Assembly (NCBI GenBank): GCA_910577315.1
Contig: CAJTME010000003.1
Span: forward strand, 186,001-250,000
DNA: 64,000 bases
Direction: 5' to 3'
Source of the DNA: an uncultured Muribaculaceae bacterium
GTDB taxonomy: Bacteria > Bacteroidota > Bacteroidia > Bacteroidales > Muribaculaceae
Of this stretch, positions 7,509-16,115 are shown one piece after another (the first letter of the stretch is position 1; every line of letters begins with the position of its first letter). The notes below the pieces were generated by a model. It worked only from the letters and a program-made list of their open reading frames with translations. It did not search any database and was not told the origin of the DNA. Position numbers and translations under genes: made by a program.

Positions 7509-8575
7509 ACATAATCCATCTCGTCTCCAACAAAGTGTGGGGCGGCGGCGAACGCTATGCCCTCGACCTGTGCAAGGCGCTCAGGGCCGACGGCCACCGG
7601 GTGAGCGTTTTCACCCGCAACCGCCCCGCCGTCCGCACTCCCTTCGCCGCCGAACAGCTCCTTGCCGGAACCATGCGCCTCGGCGGTCCCCTCGACATCC
7701 TCACCCCCCTGCGCCTGGCATCGCGCCTGAACCACACCGACGGCCCCGTCATAATCCACGTCCACAACTTCAAGGACGCCGCCACGGCCATCAGCGCACG
7801 CCGCCTGTGCCGCAGCCCTCACCAGGTGAAAATCATCGCCACGCGCCATCTGGTCAAGGCCGCCAAGACAGACCCATCGCATACCGCCGTCTACGCCGCG
7901 CTCGACGCCATCGTCTTCGTGTCCCGCCTGGCATTGGACGAATTTCTCAGCTCCGGCCCCGAGGTCGACCGCTCCCGCCTCCACGTAATCCACAACGCCG
8001 TCGCCATTCCTCCATGCCCCCGCGCCAACCGCGCCGATGGCCCCGTAAACCTGATTTTCGCGGGACGTATCGTGCCTGAAAAGGGCCTCGGCGTGCTTAT
8101 CGAGGCCCTCGGCAAGCTCCAAGATGCCGACTGGCGCCTCACCGTGTGCGGCACCGGCAGCGGAAAAGACGTCATGCCGCTCGTCGCCCGCGCCCGCCAG
8201 CTCGGAATCGACAGCCGCATCGACTGGAAAGGCCATGTCGACAATGTGATTGACGAGTTCGCCCAGGCCGACGTGGCCATAGTTCCGTCAATATGGCGCG
8301 AACCATTCGGCCTCACCATCCTCGAAGCCATGTCGCAGGGGCTCCCAGTCATCACCACCGACAACGGCGCCCAGCGCGAGTTTATGGAAGACGGCGCCGA
8401 CGGCATCCTTGTCCCGCCCTCCGACTCCACCGCCCTCGCCGCCGCAATCTCACGGCTCGTATCAGACCGGGCCCTGCGCGCCGACATGGGCCGCCACGCC
8501 TGCGACACATACACCACCCGCCTGTCCTACGACCGTTTCTACCAATCAATCCTCGCTCTCTACAATGGCCTTTAA
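7505..8575 (+). CDS. Family 4 glycosyltransferase
   Basis: The 356-residue GT-B enzyme starts at a GTG that overlaps the previous stop (GTGA). The N-terminal domain shows a glycine-rich loop, NKVWGGGERYALDLCKAL. The C-terminal donor-binding domain has IFAGRIVPEKGLGVLIEAL, and the GT4 EX7E motif reads EPFGLTILEAMSQGLPVI (about residues 264-281). It probably transfers an activated sugar onto the LPS core, since it sits between a GT2 and a Kdo/WaaP-type kinase. It overlaps the next gene by 11 nt. Confidence 0.88.
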   Translation: MNIIHLVSNKVWGGGERYALDLCKALRADGHRVSVFTRNRPAVRTPFAAEQLLAGTMRLGGPLDILTPLRLASRLNHTDGPVIIHVHNFKDAATAISARRLCRSPHQVKIIATRHLVKAAKTDPSHTAVYAALDAIVFVSRLALDEFLSSGPEVDRSRLHVIHNAVAIPPCPRANRADGPVNLIFAGRIVPEKGLGVLIEALGKLQDADWRLTVCGTGSGKDVMPLVARARQLGIDSRIDWKGHVDNVIDEFAQADVAIVPSIWREPFGLTILEAMSQGLPVITTDNGAQREFMEDGADGILVPPSDSTALAAAISRLVSDRALRADMGRHACDTYTTRLSYDRFYQSILALYNGL

Positions 8576-9296
8576 ATACCGCATTGCACCGGGCTGCGAA
8601 TGGATTGCCCCGCTCGTTGGCCATATTACCGCCACAGGCAGCGTTCCCCAGGACGCCGACATCATCTATGACGGGCGCAACACCCTGTCTGTTGTCCAGG
8701 CCGGCGGCCGCGCCGTGTGCATCAAGCAATACAAGGTGCCGATTTTCATCAACCGCCTGGCCTACGCCCTGCTCCGCCCCTCCAAGGCCTCACGCGCCTT
8801 TTCAAATGCCCTGCGCCTCATAGGACTCGGCATAGCCACCGCCACCCCCTACGCTTACATCGAGGAACGCGGTCCGTTCATGCTGAGGCGCAGCTGGTTC
8901 CTCTGTGAACACATCAGCCGCGCCACCGACCTGCGCTACATCGACCGGCGCCCCGACTATCCCGAAATTGCCGCCAACATCGCCGCCCTGATGCACCGCC
9001 TCCACGACCGCGGCGTGTGGATGAAAGACTTCTCGTGCGGCAACATACTCATGCGCGGCGCCACCGACGACTTCGTCCTCATCGACATCAACCGCATGGA
9101 ATTCGGCGTGACATCCCGCGCCAAATTCGACCGCGACTTCTCGCGCATAGTCGACACGGAAGACGCCGTGCGCGTCATCGCCCGCGCCTACGCTCCCGAT
9201 GCCGAACCACGCGCCATCAAGGCCTTCCGCGACCTCAGGCGCCGCATCGCCCGCAAGCGCCGGTTCAAAAAACTGTTCAAACCCTCCCGCAAATGA
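8565..9296 (+). CDS. Lipopolysaccharide (Kdo/WaaP-type) kinase family protein
   Basis: The 243-residue protein is kinase-like. It has a lysine in AVCIKQYKV (candidate ATP lysine), a catalytic-loop equivalent VWMKDFSCGNILM (D and N in the expected spacing, about residues 148-160) and VLIDINRMEF in place of DFG. Members phosphorylate Kdo or heptose in the LPS inner core using ATP. The start is the ATG at 8565, inside the end of the GT4 gene. The stop forms ATGA with the next gene. The tight overlaps argue for a shared pathway with the flanking transferases. Which sugar is phosphorylated is unknown. Confidence 0.83.
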   Translation: MAFKYRIAPGCEWIAPLVGHITATGSVPQDADIIYDGRNTLSVVQAGGRAVCIKQYKVPIFINRLAYALLRPSKASRAFSNALRLIGLGIATATPYAYIEERGPFMLRRSWFLCEHISRATDLRYIDRRPDYPEIAANIAALMHRLHDRGVWMKDFSCGNILMRGATDDFVLIDINRMEFGVTSRAKFDRDFSRIVDTEDAVRVIARAYAPDAEPRAIKAFRDLRRRIARKRRFKKLFKPSRK

Positions 9297-10066
9297 CCAG
9301 CCCGAAGATAACAGCCATCGTCCACACCTACAATGCCGAGAAACATCTCGACCGCGTCTTGAGCGCCCTCAAAGACTTCGACGAAATCCTCGTCGTGGAC
9401 ATGGAAAGCACCGACTCCACCCACGAAATATGCCGCCGCCACGGCGTCAGGCTCATCATCAAGCCCCGCGGCGAACACCGAATCCCCGAAGCTTACCGCG
9501 ACTTCGGTCTCCGCGCCGCGGCCAACGACTGGGTACTCGCAGTGGACGCCGACGAAATCGTACCCGACGCACTCCGCCGCTATCTCTACGACGAAATCAC
9601 CCGCGACCCGTCGCCCCGCGCAATCCTCATCCCCATCAAGAACTACTTCATGGGCCGGTGGATGCGCTGCTACTACCCCGACTATATCCTGCGCTTCTTC
9701 AACCGCGAGGGCGCCCACTGGCCCTACGAAATCCATTCAAGGCCGTCCCACCGCGGCCCCGAGGTGAAAATTCCGCGCAACCGCACCGACCTTGCGTTCA
9801 TCCATCTGGCCAACGAATCCGTAGGCCAGACCATCGCCAAGATGAACAACTACACCGACCGCGAGGCCCGGCGCCGCGAGGCCTCCTACCGTCCCTGGCG
9901 TCTCATCACCGACCCTCCTTTCCGCTTTTTCAAAACCTACGTCCTCAAGGGCGGCTTCCGCGAAGGCTGGCCCGGGTTCATCCACGCCGTCCACGACGCC
10001 ATCTACCGCTTTGTCTGCCTCGCCAAAATCGAAGAATCCCACCGCGACACCACCATCACCGACTGA
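9293..10066 (+). CDS. Family 2 glycosyltransferase, second in the cluster
   Basis: The 257-residue GT2 protein starts at an ATG overlapping the previous stop by 4 nt. Motifs are SPKITAIVHTYNAEKHLDRVL, DEILVVDMESTDST and AVDADEIVPD (metal-binding DAD). The C-terminal half (FNREGAHWPYEIHSRP, LAFIHLANESVGQTIAKMNNYTDREA) matches the WaaE/KdtX-like group, as does the gene at 6729. The two share layout but differ in sequence, so they probably act on different core positions. It ends the four-gene cluster. Confidence 0.87.
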   Translation: MTSPKITAIVHTYNAEKHLDRVLSALKDFDEILVVDMESTDSTHEICRRHGVRLIIKPRGEHRIPEAYRDFGLRAAANDWVLAVDADEIVPDALRRYLYDEITRDPSPRAILIPIKNYFMGRWMRCYYPDYILRFFNREGAHWPYEIHSRPSHRGPEVKIPRNRTDLAFIHLANESVGQTIAKMNNYTDREARRREASYRPWRLITDPPFRFFKTYVLKGGFREGWPGFIHAVHDAIYRFVCLAKIEESHRDTTITD

Positions 10067-10174
10067 CCCCTTCCGCTCGACAAAACCGCCACCTGTTCCT
10101 CCCGCAAACGGCCACGTCGACTTTGTATAATTATTCCCTAAAGTTGGTGCTTTTTTCAATTTGGGCATGGCATA

Positions 10175-10206
10175 GTTGTAGGTTTTCACAAAAAATTGTA
10201 TCTTTG
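10175..10206 (+). promoter_or_regulatory. Promoter of the S24 regulator-rnhB operon
   Basis: GTTG (10175-10178), 20 nt, TATCTTTG (10199-10206). The same GTTG-N20 spacing occurs before the FKBP operon. Positions 10067-10240 otherwise hold no gene. Confidence 0.6.
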
Positions 10207-10240
10207 CCGATAGAATGTGAACCCTCACAACCACTTAGTT

Positions 10241-10954
10241 ATGACCGACCTTATAGACGAAGCAGAGCATCCGGCACCCTCAGCCACACCGCTCGACCGC
10301 CTGAAATACCTGCGTGAAATCACGCACAAAACACAAGCCCAGTTCGCACGGCTGCTCGGAATCGACCCTTCGAGCATGTCGAAAATTCTTGCCGACAAAA
10401 TGCCCATCACCGAGCAGTTCGCCAACCGCGTGGTGGTGAACCTCGGCGTGTCGAAAGCCTGGTTCCTGGAAGGCCACGGCGTGCCTTTCGACAAAACCCC
10501 GGCCTCGCGCAACATATCGGGCGACGCCATCGTGCTGAACACCGCGCGCAAAGGCGCCCCGGTGTATGACATCGACGCCGTGGCCGGCATCACACCCCTG
10601 AGCAACTCGCTTACCCGCGAACACATCCTCGGCTACATCGACATGCCCAATGTCGACCCGTCGAACCCCGTAATCCGTGTGAGCGGCGACTCGATGCAGC
10701 CCCGTATTCCCCACGGCTCGTACATATCGATACGGCCCGTGCGCGACAAGTCAATAATCGTGTGGGGCGCCACCTATCTGGTGCAGCTCGAAGACTACCG
10801 CCTGGTCAAGGTGGTTAAGCCCTGCCGCCACGACCCATCGAAAATCATCCTCCACAGCGAGAATCCCGACTATGACGACATGGAGGTGCGCCTCGACGAC
10901 GTCATTAACCTCTTTGTGGTCGAGGTAATTATCAACTGCCAGTTCCTCGCATGA
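10241..10954 (+). CDS. HTH and S24 peptidase-domain transcriptional regulator
   Basis: The 237-residue protein has an N-terminal Cro/C1-type helix-turn-helix (about residues 20-75, HKTQAQFARLLGIDPSSMSKILADK) and a C-terminal LexA/CI-type S24 domain. The nucleophile is in VSGDSMQPRIPHGSYISI, the lysine is likely in YRLVKVVKP, and a candidate Ala-Gly cleavage site is at DAVAGITP. Such proteins self-cleave on RecA-ssDNA filaments or act as constitutive repressors. The ATG at 10241 is preferred; a GTG at 10217 is only 10 nt from the -7 box. It overlaps rnhB by 4 nt. No phage genes are nearby. Confidence 0.88.
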   Translation: MTDLIDEAEHPAPSATPLDRLKYLREITHKTQAQFARLLGIDPSSMSKILADKMPITEQFANRVVVNLGVSKAWFLEGHGVPFDKTPASRNISGDAIVLNTARKGAPVYDIDAVAGITPLSNSLTREHILGYIDMPNVDPSNPVIRVSGDSMQPRIPHGSYISIRPVRDKSIIVWGATYLVQLEDYRLVKVVKPCRHDPSKIILHSENPDYDDMEVRLDDVINLFVVEVIINCQFLA

Positions 10955-11541
10955 AAAAACAGCCGGTAATCCTGCCCGCATGCATGCACGAGGGCGTAAA
11001 CGAGGCCGGATGCGACGAAGCTGGCCGCGGCTGCCTCGCCGGGCCGGTGGTGGCCGCCGCCGTGATACTTCCCGACGGATATTCCCACCCCGGCCTCACC
11101 GACTCGAAGAAGCTGAGCGAGAAACGCCGCGAGGAGATGCGCGAAATCATCATGCGCGATGCCGTGGCCTGGGCCGTGGCGGAATGTAGCGCCGACGAAA
11201 TCGACCAAATAAACATCCTCAACGCGTCAATCGAGGCCATGCACCGCGCCCTCAGGGCCCTCGGCGTGCGTCCCGGCGCAATCGTGGTCGACGGCAACCG
11301 TTTCAAACCCTTCGACAACATTCCCCACACCACCGTGGTGAAAGGCGACGCGACATACGCCAACATCGCCGCAGCCTCGATTCTGGCAAAAACCACCCGC
11401 GACCGCCTAATGACCGAACTTCACGACGAGTTCCCGGTTTATAATTGGAGCGGCAACAAAGGTTATCCCACCGCCGACCACCGCGCTGCGATCGCCGCGC
11501 ACGGTCCTTGCCGCTGGCACCGAAAAACTTTCAAAATGTAA
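10951..11541 (+). CDS. rnhB: Ribonuclease HII
   Basis: This 196-residue protein has the RNase HII motif EAGCDEAGRGCLAGPVVAAAVIL (about residues 24-46), where the catalytic DE and first Asp lie, followed by LTDSKKLSEKRREE and VDGNRF. It nicks the 5' side of ribonucleotides embedded in DNA. The ATG overlaps the stop of the S24 regulator (ATGA), which couples the two and hints that rnhB may respond to the same signal as the repressor. The C-terminus is complete (GNKGYPTADHRAAIAAHGPCRWHRKTFKM). Confidence 0.96.
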   Translation: MKKQPVILPACMHEGVNEAGCDEAGRGCLAGPVVAAAVILPDGYSHPGLTDSKKLSEKRREEMREIIMRDAVAWAVAECSADEIDQINILNASIEAMHRALRALGVRPGAIVVDGNRFKPFDNIPHTTVVKGDATYANIAAASILAKTTRDRLMTELHDEFPVYNWSGNKGYPTADHRAAIAAHGPCRWHRKTFKM

Positions 11542-11578
11542 CAGGCTCCACGCGGCCTTTCAAAACTCATCACACACA

Positions 11579-13249
11579 ATGGCCTCAACAATAAAGATTT
11601 ACTGCATCAACATCTCGGAGTATGTCGAGGTGGAGGGCGGCGCGAGCCTGCTCGAAGTAAGCCGGCGGCTTGCCCCGCAACTCGGCTTCGAGCCCATCTG
11701 CGCCCGCGTCAACAACAAAAACGAGGCCATGGCCTATCAGCTTTTCCAACCCAAGACGGTGGAATTCCTGCCGGTCACCAGCCCATCGGGCGAGCGGGCC
11801 TACATACGCTCGCTGTGCATGGTGCTTTACCGCGCCGTGACCCGCGTGGCACCGCAGGCCCGCCTCAGCATCGAACATTCCATCTCGCGCGGCTATTACT
11901 GCCGCCTCGGCTCAGCCGTCGAGTGCACCCCCGGGCTCGTCAGCGCCATCGCGGCCGAGATGCGCGACATCGTCGGACGCGACCTGCCGTTCGAACGCAA
12001 CGAGGCCCTCACCGCCGATGTGATACGCCTGTTCGAGGAACAGGGACTGGACGACAAGGTGAGCCTGCTGCGCACCACCCATCAGATATACACCACCTAC
12101 TACCGCCTGGACGGCATCTGCGACAGCTACTACGGTACCCTCGCGCCACGCACCGGCATGCTGCGCGTTTGGGAGCTGCGCCCGTTCAAGGAGGGCTTCC
12201 TGCTCGTCGGATTTGACCATGCCAATCCCGATGTGCCCCCCCAGCACCTGACGCAGGAAAAGATGTACCGCGCCTTCACCGACTATGTTGACTTCAACGC
12301 CATTGCCGGGGTGCGCAACGTGGGCGAACTAAACGACACCGTCGCGCGGCGCCGCGCCGCCGATCTGGTCAACGTCACCGAGGCCCTTCACGAAAAGGCC
12401 CTGGCCCGCATCAGCGATGAAATCACCCGCCGCTACCACGAGGGCGGAGCCCGCGTGGTGCTGATTGCCGGTCCGTCGTCGTCGGGCAAGACCACGACCA
12501 CCAAGCGCCTCGGCATCCAACTGATGACCAACCTGCTGAAACCGCAGCTCATATCCCTCGACAACTACTTCATAAACCGCGAACTCACTCCGCGCGACGA
12601 GACGGGCGACTACGACTACGAATCGCTATACGCCCTCGACCTCGAGCAATTCAACCGCGACCTGAACGCCATCCTCGCCGGCGAGGAGGTGGAACTTCCC
12701 ACCTACAATTTCGAGTTGGGACGCCGCCAATACAAAGGCCAGCGCCTGCGCCTTGACGAGGGCTCCATACTCCTCATCGAGGGCATCCACGGCCTCAATC
12801 CGGCCCTCACCGCCCAGGTGGAGGAACGCATGAAGTTCCGCGTATATGTCTCGGCCCTGACCACCATCACCATCGACAACCACAACTGGATTCCCACCAC
12901 CGACAACCGACTGCTGCGCCGCATAATCCGCGACCACAAGTACCGCGGCACCTCGGCCATCGAGACCATCCGCCGCTGGCCCAGCGTGCGCCGCGGCGAG
13001 GAAAAATGGATATTCCCCTATCAGGAAAACGCCGACGCCACCTTCAACTCGTCGCTGCTCTACGAACTCGCCGTCATGCGCGACTTCGCCGAGCCAATCC
13101 TCAAGAAGGTGCCCCACGACGTCGTGGAATATTCCGAAGCCTACCGCCTGCTCAAATTCCTGAGTTATTTTGAACCAATCGAGCTGAGAATGATTCCGTC
13201 CACTTCGCTGCTGCGCGAATTTTTGGGCGGCAGTTCGTTCAAATATTGA
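11579..13249 (+). CDS. TGS-domain uridine kinase-like nucleoside kinase
   Basis: The 556-residue fusion protein has an N-terminal TGS/ThrRS editing-like region (about 1-230, with HSISRGYYC resembling the SAD domain) and a C-terminal uridine kinase-like P-loop domain. The Walker A is GPSSSGKTTTTKRL (about residue 297), followed by LISLDNYFINRELTPRDETGDYDYE. This architecture is common in Bacteroidetes and Clostridia and is annotated as nucleoside kinase. The physiological substrate is uncertain; phosphorylation of uridine or cytidine is inferred. It lies 37 nt after rnhB and 3 nt before the TPR gene. Confidence 0.88.
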   Translation: MASTIKIYCINISEYVEVEGGASLLEVSRRLAPQLGFEPICARVNNKNEAMAYQLFQPKTVEFLPVTSPSGERAYIRSLCMVLYRAVTRVAPQARLSIEHSISRGYYCRLGSAVECTPGLVSAIAAEMRDIVGRDLPFERNEALTADVIRLFEEQGLDDKVSLLRTTHQIYTTYYRLDGICDSYYGTLAPRTGMLRVWELRPFKEGFLLVGFDHANPDVPPQHLTQEKMYRAFTDYVDFNAIAGVRNVGELNDTVARRRAADLVNVTEALHEKALARISDEITRRYHEGGARVVLIAGPSSSGKTTTTKRLGIQLMTNLLKPQLISLDNYFINRELTPRDETGDYDYESLYALDLEQFNRDLNAILAGEEVELPTYNFELGRRQYKGQRLRLDEGSILLIEGIHGLNPALTAQVEERMKFRVYVSALTTITIDNHNWIPTTDNRLLRRIIRDHKYRGTSAIETIRRWPSVRRGEEKWIFPYQENADATFNSSLLYELAVMRDFAEPILKKVPHDVVEYSEAYRLLKFLSYFEPIELRMIPSTSLLREFLGGSSFKY

Positions 13250-13252
13250 ATC

Positions 13253-13966
13253 ATGAGAATCAACAGAGCTTTCCTGACGTTGATTTGCGCCGGAGCGTGC
13301 ATCGCAGCCGCTGCCGCCGCCGGCTATGACCGACTTGCCGAACGCGCGTCGCGCTCGTTCCAATGGGAGGAATGGAGCAGCGCCGCGGCAATGTACGAAC
13401 TCATGCTGAAAGAACGGCCCGATTCCCTGTCGAGCTATGCCCGCGCCATCACGGCCAACCAGATGGTGGGCGACAGCGCCGCCACCGTCGAGCTTATCGA
13501 ACGCGCCATGAGCCACGGAATCGGCCTGTCGGCGGTGCTCGAGGCCGTCCGGCTCACCGATTTCTCCATCGGACAGGGCGACCGCTACGGCACCTACCTC
13601 CACCACCTGCGCAACTCAATCCCCTGGATGAGCCGTGCCCTCGACAACGAGCTCCTCGGCTACTACACCTTCCGCAACGACGGCCCTATGATGGTGAAAT
13701 ACGCCAACATCATGCTCGCCGGACTGCCCGATTCGGTCGAATACCTCGCCCTGCTCGCCAAGGGACAACTGCTTGCAGGCCAACCCGCCGAAGCCGCGGC
13801 CACATGGAAAAAAATACTTGAAATCGACCCCGACAACTTCCCCACCCTGGTCCTGTTGGGAAATTATTACCTGCAGCAGGGCAATGAAACCGAGGGCAAG
13901 ACGTTATTATCAAAAGCAGAGTCAATCCGACAGACCCCATACATAACAACCCTATTACAGCCTTAA
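13253..13966 (+). CDS. Exported TPR-repeat protein
   Basis: The 237-residue protein starts with a signal peptide (MRINRAFLTLICAGACIAAAAAAG). Helical repeats typical of TPR follow, clearest at FQWEEWSSAAAMYELMLKERPDSLSSY and PAEAAATWKKILEIDPDNFPTLVLLGNYYLQQGNETEGKTLL. It probably acts as a periplasmic protein-protein adaptor; partners are unknown. It follows the nucleoside kinase by 3 nt and precedes the guanylyltransferase by 22 nt, consistent with one transcript. Confidence 0.8.
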   Translation: MRINRAFLTLICAGACIAAAAAAGYDRLAERASRSFQWEEWSSAAAMYELMLKERPDSLSSYARAITANQMVGDSAATVELIERAMSHGIGLSAVLEAVRLTDFSIGQGDRYGTYLHHLRNSIPWMSRALDNELLGYYTFRNDGPMMVKYANIMLAGLPDSVEYLALLAKGQLLAGQPAEAAATWKKILEIDPDNFPTLVLLGNYYLQQGNETEGKTLLSKAESIRQTPYITTLLQP

Positions 13967-13988
13967 ACTTACAGCCTTAAAACCCGAT

Positions 13989-15071
13989 ATGAACCAGTCA
14001 CACCGCTATTGCGTGATAATGTGCGGCGGAATCGGAAGCCGGTTCTGGCCTTACAGCCGCACCAACATGCCCAAACAGTTCATAGACTTTCTCGGTACGG
14101 GACGCTCGCTGTTGCAGATGAGCTACGACCGCATCCTCCCCATCGTGCCGAAAGAAAACATCGTCATCCTCACCAATGCACAATATGCCGACCAGGTAAA
14201 AGCCCAGCTGCCCGACCTCACCGACAATCAGATTCTACTCGAGCCGGCCCGGCGCAACACGGCACCCTGCATCGCCTGGGCCGCATACCACATAGCCGCA
14301 ATCGACCCCGAGGCGTCGATGATCGTCACCCCCAGCGACCACCTCATCACACGCGAGGCCGAGTTTGAACGCGCCGTCACCGACGGATTCAACTTTGTCG
14401 AGGCAAACGATGCCCTGCTCACGCTGGGCATCGCCCCCACCCGCCCCGAGACCGGCTACGGATACATCCAGGTGGGCGAGGAGGTCGAAGGCGCCATCCA
14501 CAAGGTGAAGACCTTCACCGAAAAACCCAACCTCGAGCTCGCGCAGACCTTCCTGCGCACCGGCGAGTTCTTCTGGAACTCGGGGATATTCCTCTGGAAG
14601 GCATCGAGCATAATCAACGCCCTCGCCGCATGCTCGCCCGACCTCAACGCCGTGTTCGAGAGCGGACGCAGCGAATTCGGCACCGACCGCGAGCGCACTT
14701 TCATCGCCCAGGCCTTTCCATCGTGCCTGAGCATCTCGATTGACTATGCCGTGATGGAACGCGCGTCGAATGTCTACGTGCAGACCGTTACCTTCGGCTG
14801 GAACGACCTCGGCACGTGGAGCGCCCTCTATGACATGTCGCCCAAAAACCGCGACGGCAACGTCACACAGCGCTGCCAGGTGCTCGCATATAACTCAACC
14901 GGCAACATATTCGCCGTCAAGGACGACAAGCTGATTGTCGTCGACGGCCTCAATGACTATATCATCGCCGATTCAGGCGACGTCCTGCTCATCTGCCCCA
15001 AGTCGCAGGAACAGCGCATCAAGCAGATGGTGAACGACGCAAAGGTAAACTACGGCGACAAATATCTCTAA
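13989..15071 (+). CDS. Mannose-1-phosphate guanylyltransferase
   Basis: The 360-residue nucleotidyltransferase makes GDP-mannose from mannose-1-phosphate and GTP. The signature is CGGIGSRFWPYSRTNMPKQFIDFLG (residues about 12-36; GGxGxR...PKQF). FTEKPNLELAQTFLRTGEFFWNSGIF is the second typical block. The length matches single-domain Bacteroidetes enzymes that lack the isomerase domain of ManC fusions. GDP-mannose feeds LPS, capsule or fucosylated glycans, so it may serve the nearby core-glycosyltransferase cluster. A strong hairpin follows the stop. Confidence 0.93.
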   Translation: MNQSHRYCVIMCGGIGSRFWPYSRTNMPKQFIDFLGTGRSLLQMSYDRILPIVPKENIVILTNAQYADQVKAQLPDLTDNQILLEPARRNTAPCIAWAAYHIAAIDPEASMIVTPSDHLITREAEFERAVTDGFNFVEANDALLTLGIAPTRPETGYGYIQVGEEVEGAIHKVKTFTEKPNLELAQTFLRTGEFFWNSGIFLWKASSIINALAACSPDLNAVFESGRSEFGTDRERTFIAQAFPSCLSISIDYAVMERASNVYVQTVTFGWNDLGTWSALYDMSPKNRDGNVTQRCQVLAYNSTGNIFAVKDDKLIVVDGLNDYIIADSGDVLLICPKSQEQRIKQMVNDAKVNYGDKYL

Positions 15072-15091
15072 GCCCCGGCAAGATACAGGAA

Positions 15092-15156
15092 TAGCCATGC
15101 GGCCATCTCCGAGCGCTCGGAGAACTCGGAGAACTCCGAGGTGGCCGCATGGCTAT
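15092..15156. terminator. Bidirectional hairpin terminator with CTCCGAG repeats
   Basis: Perfect 15-bp arms (ATAGCCATGCGGCCA / TGGCCGCATGGCTAT, 15092-15106 and 15142-15156) enclose CTCCGAG/CTCGGAG repeats. It sits between convergent genes, the guanylyltransferase and the exported-protein operon. T-runs are short, so termination efficiency is uncertain. Confidence 0.65.
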
Positions 15157-15164
15157 TACTGTAT

Positions 15165-16115
15165 TCAAATATCAAGCTCGGTCGACAGGCGCGCCGTTCC
15201 GAGGCGCATCGACACTTTCAGCGTGTTCAGCTCGCCCTCGAGGCAATCCTCGGTGCTGAACGTCACGTTGAATGCAGTCCCATCGGCTGTCGGCACCACC
15301 TTGATGCGGCAGGCGCAGTCCGACGTCACCTCGGGGGTGCGATCGGTGGCAAAGGGCTTGCCACGCAGCGTGGTGCTGACAAGATAGCTTTCCTCGCCGG
15401 TGCGCTCGCCGGTTATCACCACCGAGCGGAAAAGGTCGCGGTAGCGCTTGAGCAGCGACTCGGCCTCGCGCCGCCGCACCGAGTCGAAGAAATACTCGCC
15501 GAGGTCGGTCAGCGTGGCTATGGCCTCGTTTATTCCCTCGGTTGAGCTGACCGTTTCGTAACCTGACTTTACCCGGTCGAAAGCCGCTGTCTTTTCTCCG
15601 TCGTAGGCCTCGAATTTACGGCGCAAGTCGGCCAGTTCACTTTCCGAGAAGGGATAGAGCACCGTGAACACATACAGGTTCTGCTTGCTCTGCTTGTTCT
15701 CGCGCCGCTCCCAATACGTGCCGGCGGCTTCCGACAGCGACACGCCCTTTATGAAAGGCAGTCGGGCTGCGGCCAGTTCATATTCCGACGAAAAATCATC
15801 GGTGGTGGTTACCCGGTCGTTCTCCACCCTGTTGGCCGAGGCCTGCACCGACGAATATGTCACATTGGTGGCCACGGCCTGTATGATGGTGCGTGAAATC
15901 TCATTCTCGGCCATTTTGCGGGCCTCCTGAAGCGACGGAGCCTCGGCGGTGACAACTATGTAGCCCGCGCCCGGCGAGGCGCTCAGCCACGCCGGCATTT
16001 TCTTGTCGGAGGTCTCTACGGTCTTCCATGAATCGGCCGAGGCCGAGGCGCCGACCATGAGCGCCACAGCCACGCACAAACCTCTCAAAAGTCCAAACTT
16101 TGCCATAACAGTCAT
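15165..16115 (-). CDS. Exported LPP20-like protein (fourth gene of operon)
   Basis: The 316-residue protein has a signal peptide (MAKFGLLRGLCVAVALMVGASASA). The first part of the mature chain, MPAWLSASPGAGYIVVTAEAPSLQEARKMAENEISRTIIQAVATNV, has the W-L-GY-V-A-...-A-R-x-x-A-x-x-x-A pattern of LPP20-type envelope proteins, including the Vibrio flagellar outer-membrane protein FlgP. The rest is not recognised; a CAC cluster (SDCACRI) lies near residue 270. The start at 16115 forms ATGA with the upstream stop, though an internal ATG (16106) would give the same signal peptide. The assignment is structural inference. Confidence 0.65.
   Translation of the reverse strand: MTVMAKFGLLRGLCVAVALMVGASASADSWKTVETSDKKMPAWLSASPGAGYIVVTAEAPSLQEARKMAENEISRTIIQAVATNVTYSSVQASANRVENDRVTTTDDFSSEYELAAARLPFIKGVSLSEAAGTYWERRENKQSKQNLYVFTVLYPFSESELADLRRKFEAYDGEKTAAFDRVKSGYETVSSTEGINEAIATLTDLGEYFFDSVRRREAESLLKRYRDLFRSVVITGERTGEESYLVSTTLRGKPFATDRTPEVTSDCACRIKVVPTADGTAFNVTFSTEDCLEGELNTLKVSMRLGTARLSTELDI

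Noticed and set aside
8409..8564. 52-codon upstream extension of the LPS kinase gene
   Set aside because: It lies entirely within the GT4 gene in another frame; the ATG at 8565 gives normal family alignment.
9017..9292. 92-codon upstream extension of the second GT2 gene
   Set aside because: It overlaps the kinase gene in a different frame and is Arg/His/Pro-rich, a typical out-of-frame artefact of GC-rich DNA.
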